64,000 nt of DNA, from contig NZ_NVQE01000011.1 in the NCBI RefSeq assembly GCF_002591975.1, forward strand, positions 84,485-148,484, read 5' to 3'. The notes under the pieces are model-generated. The model was not told the origin of the DNA and did not search any database. It saw nothing but the letters and a program-made list of their open reading frames with translations. Shown piece after piece: positions 7,307 to 15,000 of the stretch; within the stretch, counting starts at the first letter, position 1, and each line of letters opens with the position of its first letter. Source of the DNA: Mycobacterium neglectum. GTDB lineage: Bacteria; Actinomycetota; Actinomycetes; Mycobacteriales; Mycobacteriaceae. Position numbers and translations under genes: made by a program.

Positions 7307-8869
7307 GTGACGGCGGAGGCCAACACGCGACGTGCCGCGGACGAGCGGCCGGTGGTCGACACAACCCACGGTCCCGTTCGTGGTGTCGACAACGGACAAC
7401 TCAAGGTGTGGAAGGGGCTTCGCTACGCCGCGGCGCCGGCAGGGGACCTGCGGTGGCGGGCACCGGTGGCTCCGCAACGGTGGACCGAACCGGCCGACGC
7501 GACGCGCGTCGGCCCCGCGTGCCGACAGCCCACCGATCCAAGGATTCCCATTGACCTCGGTGCGCCGCAGGGTGACGACTGCCTCACGCTGAACGTGTGG
7601 GCGTCGTCGGACACCGAGGCGGGGGACCGCAAGCCGGTCATGGTGTGGCTGCATGGCGGCGCCTACATCCTCGGCTCGGCGGCGCAGACGCTCTATCACG
7701 GTGGCGCGCTGGCGGGCAGCGAAGACGCGATCATCGTCACGGTCAACTACCGGCTGGGTGCGCTGGGATGGATGGACCTGTCGGCGCTCGGCGATGCGTT
7801 CGAGACCAACCTTGGACTGCGCGACGTGCTCTTCGCGCTGCAATGGGTGCGTGACAACATCGCCGGGTTCGGGGGAGACCCCGAACGCGTGACGTTGTTC
7901 GGCGAGTCGGCGGGCGCAGGAATTGTGACGACATTGTTGGCCAGCCCGGCCGCCGCCGGGCTGTTTTCCGCCGCGATCGCCCAGAGTTCGCCCGCCACCT
8001 CGATCTACGACCGAGAGCGCGCCCAGCGCGTCGCCGCCCTGTTCCTCGACGCGTTGGACGTCGGAAGGGGCGACGCCGGGCGCCTGCCCGCCATTCCCAT
8101 CGAAGCGGTGCTCGCGGCCTCCAAAAAGGTCTTCGACGACGTGCCGGTCCGCTCGCCGGGGACACTGGCGTTCGCGCCGATCATCGACGGCGACGTCGTC
8201 CCCGCGCACCCGGTCAAGCTGGCCAGGGAGGGGCGCACACATCCGGTCCCGCTGATCATCGGCACCAACAAGCACGAGGCTGCGTTGTTCCGCTGGATGA
8301 AGTCGCCGCTGATGCCGATCACCCCGCAGGCGTTGCGGGCGATGTTCACCGAAATCGCCGCCGAGCAGCCAGCCCTGCGGCTCCCCAGTGAAGGTCAGAT
8401 TCGTACGGCTTACCGCGGCCGGCCCAAGACGATCGGTATGGGGGTGGCCCGCGACATCGGTTTCCGGATGCCCTCGATCTGGTTCGCCGAGGGCCATCGT
8501 GAAGTGGCGCCGGTCTACCTTTACCGCTTCGACTTCGCGACCCCGATGTTGCGGCTGCTGCGCCTCGGCGCAGCCCACGCCACGGAGTTGCCGTACGTGT
8601 GGGGCAATCTCGTCGCCGGGCCCAAGGATCCGACGTTCAAACTGGGCGGGCTGAAGGCGGGTAAGACCGTGTCGGCGCGGATGCGCAGGCGCTGGGTGAG
8701 CTTCGCGGTTGACGGCAATCCGTCGGCCCCGGCGGGGGATCCGCAATGGCGCCCCTACAGCAAGGAGGACCGCGCATCGCTGCTGATCGACGCCCAGGAC
8801 CGAGTGGTCGATGACCTGGACCGTGATCTGCGGGTGGCCTGGGGTGACGAGGTGCTCAGCTTTCGTTGA
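7307..8869 (+). CDS. Type-B carboxylesterase (LipT-like)
   Basis: A 520-residue alpha/beta hydrolase of the carboxylesterase B / p-nitrobenzyl esterase family. The oxyanion-hole motif HGGAYILGSA lies near residue 115, the nucleophile elbow is GESAG (S201), the acid is likely E324 in NKHEAALF and the histidine H424 in GAAHATELPY. The family has the EDCL-like motif, here GDDCLTLNVW. It hydrolyses ester bonds of lipidic or xenobiotic substrates; no signal peptide is visible, so it is probably cytoplasmic. GTG 7307 is supported by a Shine-Dalgarno GAGGAGGT just upstream. It is divergent from the oxygenase operon. It resembles mycobacterial LipT. Confidence 0.85.
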   Translation: MTAEANTRRAADERPVVDTTHGPVRGVDNGQLKVWKGLRYAAAPAGDLRWRAPVAPQRWTEPADATRVGPACRQPTDPRIPIDLGAPQGDDCLTLNVWASSDTEAGDRKPVMVWLHGGAYILGSAAQTLYHGGALAGSEDAIIVTVNYRLGALGWMDLSALGDAFETNLGLRDVLFALQWVRDNIAGFGGDPERVTLFGESAGAGIVTTLLASPAAAGLFSAAIAQSSPATSIYDRERAQRVAALFLDALDVGRGDAGRLPAIPIEAVLAASKKVFDDVPVRSPGTLAFAPIIDGDVVPAHPVKLAREGRTHPVPLIIGTNKHEAALFRWMKSPLMPITPQALRAMFTEIAAEQPALRLPSEGQIRTAYRGRPKTIGMGVARDIGFRMPSIWFAEGHREVAPVYLYRFDFATPMLRLLRLGAAHATELPYVWGNLVAGPKDPTFKLGGLKAGKTVSARMRRRWVSFAVDGNPSAPAGDPQWRPYSKEDRASLLIDAQDRVVDDLDRDLRVAWGDEVLSFR

Positions 8870-8972
8870 TGGGCTGAGCCGTTCGTGAAGGTGTTCTGGT
8901 TGCCGATCGTCGATGTGCCTGATCCAAGGGAAACCAAGGCCGAAAGTTAGACTTGCCGCCGGAGGTGTCACC

Positions 8973-9893
8973 GTGGACTGGTCACGTGTTTTGTCGGACG
9001 TGCTGCCGCCGCTGATGCACGACCCGGTGACCTTCGCCATTCCGTTCTTCCTGATCCTGCTGATCATCGAGTGGGTCAGCGCAGGGAAGTTGGTCCATGA
9101 TGAGGCGGGCCGGGCCCCGGCGGGCTCCTATCTGAAGCCCGACGCGTGGGCGAGCATCAAGATGGGCCTCGTATCGATCGCGACCAGCGGCGCCCTCAAC
9201 GCCGTCGCCCTGGTGGCCTATGCCGCACTCTACGTCTACGTCGCGCCGTGGCATCTGCCCGCGACCGCCTCGTACACGTGGGTGATCGCGATCGTCGGTG
9301 TCGACGTTCTCTATTACTTCTATCACCGCATTGCCCATCGGGTCCGCCTGATCTGGGCGACGCACCAGGCGCACCACTCCAGCCAGTACTTCAACTTCGC
9401 GACCGCGCTGCGCCAGAAGTGGAACATCAGCGGCGACGTGTTCCTGCGGGCGCTGCTGCCGTTGCTCGGTGTGCCCCCGTGGATGGTGTTCGCAAGCTTC
9501 TCGATCAACCTGGTCTATCAGTTCTGGATCCATACCGAACGCATCGGAAAGCTCTGGCGACCAATCGAATTCGTATTCAATACGCCGTCACATCATCGCG
9601 TTCATCACGGCATGGATCGGCAGTACCTCGACAAGAATTACGGCGGCATCTTCATCCTCTGGGACCGGCTGTTCGGCAGCTTCAAGGCCGAGGATGCACG
9701 CCCGAACTATGGGCTGACCAAGCAGGTCGATACGTACAACATCTGGACGCTGCAGACACACGAGTACGTGTCGATCTTCCGCGATGTCCGGCGGGCGTCG
9801 CGATGGCGCGACAAGCTCGGCTACGCCTTCGGTCCGCCGGGCTGGGAACCCGCCGAGCGTCGCGTCGATGAGCATGCGAAGGTTCGCGTCTAG
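8973..9893 (+). CDS. erg3: Membrane-bound sterol desaturase-like protein (Erg3-type, Rv1814-like)
   Basis: A 306-residue membrane protein of the fatty-acid hydroxylase/sterol desaturase family. Three histidine clusters that bind the di-iron centre are visible: YHRIAH (about 117-122), HQAHH (131-135) and HHRVHH (207-212), set between hydrophobic helices (residues 20-40, 60-75 and 80-110). GTG 8973 is chosen because GGAGG lies 7 nt upstream; longer frames lack one. It is the ortholog by sequence and position of M. tuberculosis Rv1814. Mycobacteria do not make ergosterol, so the substrate is more likely another lipid. It is followed by an unlinked flavoprotein. Confidence 0.8.
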   Translation: MDWSRVLSDVLPPLMHDPVTFAIPFFLILLIIEWVSAGKLVHDEAGRAPAGSYLKPDAWASIKMGLVSIATSGALNAVALVAYAALYVYVAPWHLPATASYTWVIAIVGVDVLYYFYHRIAHRVRLIWATHQAHHSSQYFNFATALRQKWNISGDVFLRALLPLLGVPPWMVFASFSINLVYQFWIHTERIGKLWRPIEFVFNTPSHHRVHHGMDRQYLDKNYGGIFILWDRLFGSFKAEDARPNYGLTKQVDTYNIWTLQTHEYVSIFRDVRRASRWRDKLGYAFGPPGWEPAERRVDEHAKVRV

Positions 9894-9923
9894 GATTTTT
9901 CGACGCTGCCGCCATTAGCCCCG

Positions 9924-9929
9924 TAGTCT
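9924..9929 (+). promoter_or_regulatory. Leaderless promoter -10 (TAGTCT) of the DadA-like gene
   Basis: TAGTCT ends 7 nt before the GTG at 9937, and no Shine-Dalgarno precedes that start. This is the standard geometry of a leaderless mycobacterial transcript. Confidence 0.45.
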
Positions 9930-9936
9930 CCGCGAT

Positions 9937-11343
9937 GTGCAGACGGTTTTCGACGGCCCCGTTGACCCTCAGTTGGTCGAACGTTCGCTTGTGGCAAGCA
10001 ACTTCGGCTCGATGTGGCTGGATGTTCGGCGACCCGAGTACCCGCAGCTGACCGCGCCGGTCAGCTGCGACCTCCTGGTGGTCGGCGGCGGTTACACCGG
10101 GCTGTGGACGGCGCTGCACGCCGCCGAGCGCCATCCGGATCGACGGATCGTGCTGATCGAGGCGAACCGGATCGGGTGGGCGGCGTCGGGACGCAACGGC
10201 GGTTTTGTCGACGCCAGCCTGACGCATGGAGCTGAGAACGGAAAGACGCGCTGGCCCAACGAGATCGACACGCTCGATGCGATGGGCCTGCAGAATCTCG
10301 ACGGCATGCAATCAGACATCGAGCGCCTTGGGCTGGACGCGGAATGGCAGCGCACCGGGATGCTCTCGGTTGCCACCGAACCGCATCAGGTCGAGTGGCT
10401 GCGGCACGCTGCGGACTCCGGGGAAGGCCGCTTTCTCGATACGCAGCAGGTGCGCGCGGAGGCGAACTCGCCGACCTATCTCGCAGGCCTGTTCAGCCCA
10501 GACAGCTGCGCCATCGTCCATCCAGCCAAGCTGGCCCTCGAACTGGCCCGGGCGTGCACGGATGCGGGCGTGCAGATCTACGAACGCGCGAACGCCACCG
10601 GGCTGGACACCGACGGATCCGCCTTGCGGGTGCAGACCGCGACGGCGACGATCACGGCGCGCCAGGCGGTGTTGGCGACGAACGTCTACAAGAGCCTGCT
10701 GCGACGCAACCGGCTGCATACCGTGCCGGTGTACGACTACGTACTGTCCACCGAGCCGCTCACCGATGGGCAGCTGGACCGCATCGGATGGCGAAACAGG
10801 CAGGGAATCGGGGACTGCGCCAACCAGTTTCACTACTACCGCCTGACCAAAGACAACCGCATCGTGTGGGGCGGCTATGACGCCGTATACCACTTCGGAG
10901 GCAAGGTCGATCCGGCCTACGAGGACCGTCCGGCCACCTACCGCAGCCTCGCCGCACACTTCTTCATCACGTTCCCCCAACTCGACGACGTCCGGTTCTC
11001 GCACCGCTGGGCGGGGGCCATCGACACCAATACGCGGTTCTGTGCGCACTGGGGTCTGGCCCGCGACGACCGGGTGGCGTATGTCAACGGATTCACCGGC
11101 CTCGGGGTGGGCGCGGCGAGGTTCGCCGCCGACGTGTGCCTGGACCTTCTCGAGGGCATTCCGACAGCACGCACCGAGTTGCAGATGGTGCGCGATCGCC
11201 CGATGCCGTTCCCGCCCGAACCGATCGCCAGCGTCGGTATCCAGGCGACGCGGTGGTCACTTGACCGCGCTGACCACTCGGCGGGTCGGCGCAATATCTT
11301 CCTGCGCACGCTCGACGCATTGGGACTCGGTTTCGATTCCTGA
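9937..11343 (+). CDS. FAD-dependent amino acid oxidase-like protein (DadA/GlpO fold)
   Basis: A 468-residue flavoprotein of the D-amino-acid oxidase superfamily. The FAD dinucleotide-binding loop VVGGGYTGLWTALHAAE starts near residue 47, followed by an acidic end of strand 2 (IVLIEAN), the ASGRNGGF segment typical of this family, and a C-terminal FAD-contact NGFTGLGVG. It probably oxidises a secondary or primary amine. Relatives are often annotated as gamma-glutamylputrescine or glycine oxidases; the substrate here cannot be assigned. No signal peptide. It lies 43 nt after the sterol desaturase gene but has its own promoter signature. Confidence 0.75.
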   Translation: MQTVFDGPVDPQLVERSLVASNFGSMWLDVRRPEYPQLTAPVSCDLLVVGGGYTGLWTALHAAERHPDRRIVLIEANRIGWAASGRNGGFVDASLTHGAENGKTRWPNEIDTLDAMGLQNLDGMQSDIERLGLDAEWQRTGMLSVATEPHQVEWLRHAADSGEGRFLDTQQVRAEANSPTYLAGLFSPDSCAIVHPAKLALELARACTDAGVQIYERANATGLDTDGSALRVQTATATITARQAVLATNVYKSLLRRNRLHTVPVYDYVLSTEPLTDGQLDRIGWRNRQGIGDCANQFHYYRLTKDNRIVWGGYDAVYHFGGKVDPAYEDRPATYRSLAAHFFITFPQLDDVRFSHRWAGAIDTNTRFCAHWGLARDDRVAYVNGFTGLGVGAARFAADVCLDLLEGIPTARTELQMVRDRPMPFPPEPIASVGIQATRWSLDRADHSAGRRNIFLRTLDALGLGFDS

Positions 11344-11539
11344 CCCGATTCGCGACGGCCACCGTGGCGTTGCCGTTGCCGCTTTGTAACGTCGCCGTGA
11401 TCTGTGCCGATGGGCAGGAGTAGTACCACTGTCGTGTAGTTGCTCCTGGTAGGGCGGGGTTCTCAGTTCTCGCGCTCGCCCTGTGGGGTTGGCGATACGC
11501 CGGTAGCCTTTACACACTTGAGACCAAAGGGGGCCGACG

Positions 11540-12220
11540 ATGCGCCGGACCTGGATACGCGTATTTGCCGCCGTCGCGGCTCCGCTCGTCGCGCTGGCTC
11601 TTCCCGGTGTACCGGTCCAGGCCGATCCCGGTGTCGTGGTGTTCCCAGGGATGCAGATCATCCAAGGCACGAACGCCTGCACGCTGGGATTCGTCGACCC
11701 CGGCGCACGCATCGCCTACACCGCGGGGCACTGCCGCGGCGACGGCACTGTGCAGGACGGGGCCCGCCGATACATCGGGCAGCAAGCGTCTTTCCGGGAC
11801 AACACTCCCGACGGCGCCACCATCGACACCAACCACCAGATCACCGATTGGGAAGTCATCAATCTCGCCTCCGACGTCGTGGTCAACAACGTCCTGCCCC
11901 GCGGCGTGACGCTGGTGTCCGATCCCGCAGTAGGGCCCTCGCCCGGTCTGCCGGTATGTCACTTCGGTGTGGTCACCGGCGAAACCTGCGGCAACATCCA
12001 GGCCGTGTACAACGGCTGGTTCACGATGGCCAACGGAGTGGTGAGCCAGAAGGGCGACTCGGGCGGACCGGTCTACTTCATCACCTCCGACGGCAGGGCC
12101 GCGATCGTCGGAATGTTCAACAGCACCTGGGGGCAGTTCCCCGCCGCGGTCTCCTGGCACGTCGCCAGCCAGCAGGCGCATCAGGACGTCATTTCCGCGG
12201 CGTCAGCCCCTCTTCCCTAA
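11540..12220 (+). CDS. Secreted trypsin-like serine protease (Rv1815-like)
   Basis: A 226-residue exported protein. A Sec signal peptide (RR at 2-3, hydrophobic 8-23, cleavage after VQA near residue 28) precedes a chymotrypsin-fold domain. Catalytic residues visible are H64 in TAGHC, probably D103 in ITDWEV, and S174 in KGDSGGP. Cysteines C47/C65 and C140/C150 are placed for disulfides. It is strongly similar to M. tuberculosis Rv1815 in sequence and position. A TAGCCT -10 (11504-11509) and the Shine-Dalgarno AAAGGGGG support ATG 11540. The 196 bp upstream hold no other gene. Targets unknown. Confidence 0.85.
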   Translation: MRRTWIRVFAAVAAPLVALALPGVPVQADPGVVVFPGMQIIQGTNACTLGFVDPGARIAYTAGHCRGDGTVQDGARRYIGQQASFRDNTPDGATIDTNHQITDWEVINLASDVVVNNVLPRGVTLVSDPAVGPSPGLPVCHFGVVTGETCGNIQAVYNGWFTMANGVVSQKGDSGGPVYFITSDGRAAIVGMFNSTWGQFPAAVSWHVASQQAHQDVISAASAPLP

Positions 12221-12657
12221 CGCTGCAGTTCGAACACCGGGATCGACGGTGCGGCAGCGCGCAAGTCGGCGTCCGAGGACTCCGGGGTCAGCCCACCGAC
12301 GTGCCCTTTCACCTCCCAGAACCACCGGTCGAGGTAGTGCCTCAGCAGCTCCGGCTTGGCGTCGTCGTCAACTTCGGTGATGCGGACCTCGCTGTTGTGC
12401 CACCTCGGACCCATCTCAATCGCGCCCGCTGCCCGCGCGTTGCGGGCCCACTGGGTGTTGCCCCGGGGTGACACCAGGTAGTCGCGGCCCTTGACGGTCA
12501 ACAGGTTGACCACCACTGGACGACGCTTTCCCGTCTTTCGGCCGCGCACGCGAATTGCGACCGTGCCTGCGATGCTGATGCCGGCCTCGGCCAGCAGCCG
12601 GAACACTTCGTTGAAGGCCCGGGCGGCGCCCGTGGGCTGGTCATAGCGGACGGTCAT
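12217..12657 (-). CDS. Deazaflavin-dependent nitroreductase family protein (DUF385, Ddn-like)
   Basis: A 146-residue split-barrel protein of the F420-dependent Ddn family. It shows an RGRKTGKRRPVVVNLLTV core, then GRDYLVSPRGNTQWARNARA, which matches the family GGxPxxPxWxxNL-type cofactor region in altered form. It may use F420H2 or bind another ligand. ATG 12657 is chosen because AAGGAG lies 6 nt upstream. Its 3' end overlaps the convergent protease gene by 4 nt. It is divergent from the Rv1816-type TetR and carries one of two matching operators in its leader, so it is the likely target of that repressor. Confidence 0.7.
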   Translation of the reverse strand: MTVRYDQPTGAARAFNEVFRLLAEAGISIAGTVAIRVRGRKTGKRRPVVVNLLTVKGRDYLVSPRGNTQWARNARAAGAIEMGPRWHNSEVRITEVDDDAKPELLRHYLDRWFWEVKGHVGGLTPESSDADLRAAAPSIPVFELQR

Positions 12658-12675
12658 GTCCATCTCCTTCGTTTT

Positions 12676-12690
12676 GAGAGCGGTGCTCTC
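12676..12690. promoter_or_regulatory. Operator 1, GAGAGC-GGT-GCTCTC
   Basis: A perfect 6-bp inverted repeat with a 3-bp spacer, starting 19 nt upstream of the Ddn-like ATG. A second copy lies 46 bp away, centre to centre, on the TetR promoter. The shared sequence in a divergent TetR/target intergenic region strongly suggests binding by that TetR. Confidence 0.7.
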
Positions 12691-12721
12691 CATCAGACTG
12701 GCACGGCGGCCATGAGAAATC

Positions 12722-12736
12722 AAGAGCAATGCTCTC
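12722..12736. promoter_or_regulatory. Operator 2, AAGAGC-AAT-GCTCTC
   Basis: The second copy of the same dyad, with only the outermost base of one arm changed. It falls between the expected -35 and -10 of the TetR gene (GACACT at 12746-12751, 7 nt before ATG 12759) and covers an upstream ATG at 12729, which argues against that ATG being used. Confidence 0.7.
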
Positions 12737-12758
12737 GTTTTGTGCGACACTGGGCCGT

Positions 12759-13436
12759 ATGGGTAAGCGGCAGGACACTCGCGACCGGATCCAGCGCCAG
12801 ATCGTCGAACTGGGTCGCCGCCACCTGGTCACCGAAGGCGCTGCCGGGCTGTCGCTGCGGGCCATTGCACGTGACCTCGGCATGGTGTCGTCAGCGGTGT
12901 ACCGGTACGTAGCCAGCCGCGACGAACTCCTGACACTGCTGCTCGTCGACGCCTATTCAGAGTTGGCTGACGCGGTGGACGACGCTTGCGCGACCGAGAA
13001 GTCATGGCGCGACCAGCTGTACGCCATGGCGCATGCTGCACGAGGGTGGGCCGTCGAACACCCCGCGGGCTGGGCGCTGCTGTACGGCAGCCCCGTGCCC
13101 GGTTACCGCGCGCCGGCAGAGCGCACCGTCGGTCCGGGCACCCGCGTGGTGGGTGCACTGTTCGGTGCCGTCGCCGCGGCAATCGTGGCAGGCGAGATCT
13201 CGAAGACCGACGTCGCTGTGACGCAGCCGTTGTCGTCGGATTTCGACGGCGTGCGCACCGAGTTCGCCTTTTCCGGCGACGATTCCGCGGTCGCCAAGTG
13301 CTTCCTGCTGTGGGCGGGACTGGTCGGAGCCATCGGCCTGGAGGTGTTCGGCCAGTACGGGCAGGACACGCTCACCGACCCCGCGGCCGCCTTCGACCTC
13401 CAGGTTCGGCTGCTGATAGAGATGCTGACCAAGTAG
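12759..13436 (+). CDS. TetR-family regulator, Rv1816-like
   Basis: A 225-residue TetR protein, closely similar to M. tuberculosis Rv1816. Its DNA-binding domain reads MGKRQDTRDRIQRQIVELG, then GLSLRAIARDLGMVSSAVYRYVASRDELLTLL; residues 95-225 form the ligand domain with the VGAIGLEVFGQYG signature of this subfamily. ATG 12759 is chosen over ATG 12729 because the Rv1816 similarity starts here, a -10-like GACACT lies 7 nt upstream, and the earlier ATG sits inside an operator. It is divergent from the Ddn-like gene and shares the two GAGAGC-type operators with it. Ligand unknown. Confidence 0.85.
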   Translation: MGKRQDTRDRIQRQIVELGRRHLVTEGAAGLSLRAIARDLGMVSSAVYRYVASRDELLTLLLVDAYSELADAVDDACATEKSWRDQLYAMAHAARGWAVEHPAGWALLYGSPVPGYRAPAERTVGPGTRVVGALFGAVAAAIVAGEISKTDVAVTQPLSSDFDGVRTEFAFSGDDSAVAKCFLLWAGLVGAIGLEVFGQYGQDTLTDPAAAFDLQVRLLIEMLTK

Positions 13437-13444
13437 TTCAGCCT

Positions 13445-13460
13445 TGACTTATATAAGTCA
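13445..13460. promoter_or_regulatory. Perfect 16-bp palindrome TGACTTATATAAGTCA (ArsR operator)
   Basis: The 16-bp site equals its own reverse complement and overlaps the -35 TTGACT (13444-13449) of the ArsR gene. TTTAAT at 13465-13470 serves as -10, 8 nt before the GTG at 13479, so the transcript is probably leaderless. AT-rich palindromes over the promoter are usual for autoregulated ArsR proteins. Confidence 0.65.
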
Positions 13461-13478
13461 GTACTTTAATTTGAGGAC

Positions 13479-13826
13479 GTGCACGCGTTCGATGTACTGG
13501 GCGACCCGGTACGTCGGCGCATTCTCGAACTGCTCGCCGGGGGCGAACTATCGGCCGGTGCCATAGGTGCGCAGGTTCAGGCGGAGTTCGCGATAAGCCA
13601 ACCGGCGGTGTCACAGCACCTCAAGGTGTTGCGGGAGAACGGATTCACCTCCGTTCGTCCGGACGGCCAGCGCAGGCTCTATGCGGTCAACGGCACGGCG
13701 TTGCGCGATGTCGACGAGTGGCTCGACGGCTTCCGCCGCTTCTGGACGCCGCGACTCGACGCACTGGGGACCGAGATCGCGCGCGGTAAACGACAACGCA
13801 GAAACCAAGGAAGGCAACATGACTGA
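13479..13826 (+). CDS. ArsR-family transcriptional regulator
   Basis: A 115-residue winged-helix protein. The fold runs HAFDVLGDPVRRRILELLAGGELSAG, recognition helix SQPAVSQHLKVLRENGF, and wing VRPDGQRRLYAV. No metal-binding ELCVC-type cysteines are present, so it is unlikely to sense arsenic or heavy metals; it fits the SdpR-like group that pairs with SRPBCC proteins. Its stop overlaps the start of the SRPBCC gene by 8 nt. The perfect palindrome on its promoter suggests autorepression. GTG 13479 is a leaderless start. Confidence 0.85.
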   Translation: MHAFDVLGDPVRRRILELLAGGELSAGAIGAQVQAEFAISQPAVSQHLKVLRENGFTSVRPDGQRRLYAVNGTALRDVDEWLDGFRRFWTPRLDALGTEIARGKRQRRNQGRQHD

Positions 13827-14460
13827 GATAGATGTCGAGCATCAGATCAACGCCGTCGAGCGGAAACTGGGGACCCGCATCATCGATGCCAAGGACGCAC
13901 ACGTCGTCACCATCAGCCAGTCCTACGACACCAACCGGGATGACCTTTGGGACGCTGTTACCAACATCGAGCGCATTCCCCGGTGGTTGATGCCGATTTC
14001 GGGTGACCTGACGGTCGGCGGTCGTTACCAGTTGGAGGGTCAGGCCGGGGGAACGGTGCTGACGTGCGATCCGCCGAAGAACTTCACCGCGACTTGGGAA
14101 TTCGGCGGTGGCATCAGCTGGATAGATGTCAGCGTCAGCAGCGAGGGGCCGGATCGTTCGCGCTTGGTGATCGAGCACATCGCCCACGTCGACGACCACT
14201 GGGAACAGTTCGGGCCGGGCGCCGTGGGGATGGGCTGGGACTCGATGGTGCTCGGGCTGGCGATCCACTTGGCCACCGGCGAGGCGATCGACCCGTCGTT
14301 CGGCGAACAGTGGATCGTCACCGAGGATGGTCGCCGCTTCCTCACGCTGTCCGGCGACCAGTGGTGCGCCGCGAACGTGGCCTTCGGCACGGACCCAGTG
14401 GCTGCCCGCGAAATGGCCGCGCGATGCCTGGCGGCCTACCTTGGCGAGGAGTCAAACTAG
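13819..14460 (+). CDS. SRPBCC (AHSA1-like) domain protein
   Basis: A 213-residue protein with an AHSA1/START-like ligand-binding fold: SQSYDTNRDDLWDAVTNIERIPRWLMP, GDLTVGGRYQLEGQAGG and LTCDPPKNFTATWEFGG are the characteristic segments, and W-rich residues near 130-145 follow. It is translated from ATG 13819, which overlaps the ArsR stop and has AAGGAAGG upstream. The ArsR-SRPBCC pair is a common two-gene unit in actinobacteria in which the SRPBCC protein may bind the small molecule sensed by the system. Ligand unknown. The KstR-type box begins at its stop codon. Confidence 0.8.
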   Translation: MTEIDVEHQINAVERKLGTRIIDAKDAHVVTISQSYDTNRDDLWDAVTNIERIPRWLMPISGDLTVGGRYQLEGQAGGTVLTCDPPKNFTATWEFGGGISWIDVSVSSEGPDRSRLVIEHIAHVDDHWEQFGPGAVGMGWDSMVLGLAIHLATGEAIDPSFGEQWIVTEDGRRFLTLSGDQWCAANVAFGTDPVAAREMAARCLAAYLGEESN

Positions 14461-14471
14461 AACACGTTCTA
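14458..14471. promoter_or_regulatory. KstR box TAGAACACGTTCTA
   Basis: A full match to the published KstR consensus TNNAACNNGTTNNA, inside a 16-bp CTAGAAC-AC-GTTCTAG dyad. It overlaps the -35 region of the VOC gene promoter, whose -10 TATCCT (14493-14498) ends 7 nt before ATG 14506. KstR represses cholesterol-catabolic genes in mycobacteria and is released by a sterol-derived CoA intermediate; a KstR gene is not in this window. Confidence 0.75.
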
Positions 14472-14505
14472 GCCATCGGGAGCGGGCGGGGATATCCTCG
14501 ACGCG

Positions 14506-15000
14506 ATGCATGCCCAGACACCTGTCCAGATTGCGTGGGTGACGCTGGACCTCGACGCCACCGAAAAGGCGCTGACCACGCTGTTGGGCGCCAGGAAGTG
14601 GATCCGGATCCCCGACGTCCACTTTGCGCCCGATACCTGCACATTCCGCGGCCGACCCGCTGATTTCACCGCGCACATCTCGTTCAGCTACGCAGGCGAC
14701 ACGCAGCTCGAATTGATCGCGCCGGTCAGTGGCGAGAGTGTGTACTCCGAGTTCCTCGAAACCGCCGGTCCGGGATTGCACCATATCTGTATCGAGGCAC
14801 CTGACGCCGCGGCGTTCGACACCGTCCTGCGTGAGGCGGAAGGCAACGGCACGCCCGTCGTGGCGCAGGGGATCATGCCGGGGGGCATGCGGTTCGCCTA
14901 TCTTTCGGCGGCCGACGCCGGCGTCCCTTACCTCGAAATCGCCGTCATCCCAAACGAAATCAAAGAATTCTTTGACTATGTGAAACAGGAGCAACAGTGA
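14506..15000 (+). CDS. VOC family (glyoxalase-like) protein
   Basis: A 164-residue vicinal-oxygen-chelate protein similar to methylmalonyl-CoA epimerase-like members: the first half opens with QIAWVTLDLDATEKAL and carries TQLELIAPVSGES; the second has GLHHICIEAPD and YLEIAV, where the His and Glu positions are candidate metal ligands. ATG 14506 is a leaderless start (TATCCT 7 nt upstream). A KstR box lies on the promoter, and the gene overlaps the KstD-like flavoprotein by 4 nt (GTGA). A role in sterol or steroid side-product metabolism is likely by context but unproven. Confidence 0.75.
   Translation: MHAQTPVQIAWVTLDLDATEKALTTLLGARKWIRIPDVHFAPDTCTFRGRPADFTAHISFSYAGDTQLELIAPVSGESVYSEFLETAGPGLHHICIEAPDAAAFDTVLREAEGNGTPVVAQGIMPGGMRFAYLSAADAGVPYLEIAVIPNEIKEFFDYVKQEQQ

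Noticed and set aside
7211..9067. A 618-codon open frame on the minus strand opposite the carboxylesterase
   Set aside because: Antisense to the esterase; no domain, and its composition is that of a shadow frame.
12729..12759. ATG 12729 as the start of the Rv1816-type TetR
   Set aside because: It lies inside an operator, adds ten residues not found in the family, and ATG 12759 has a better-placed -10.
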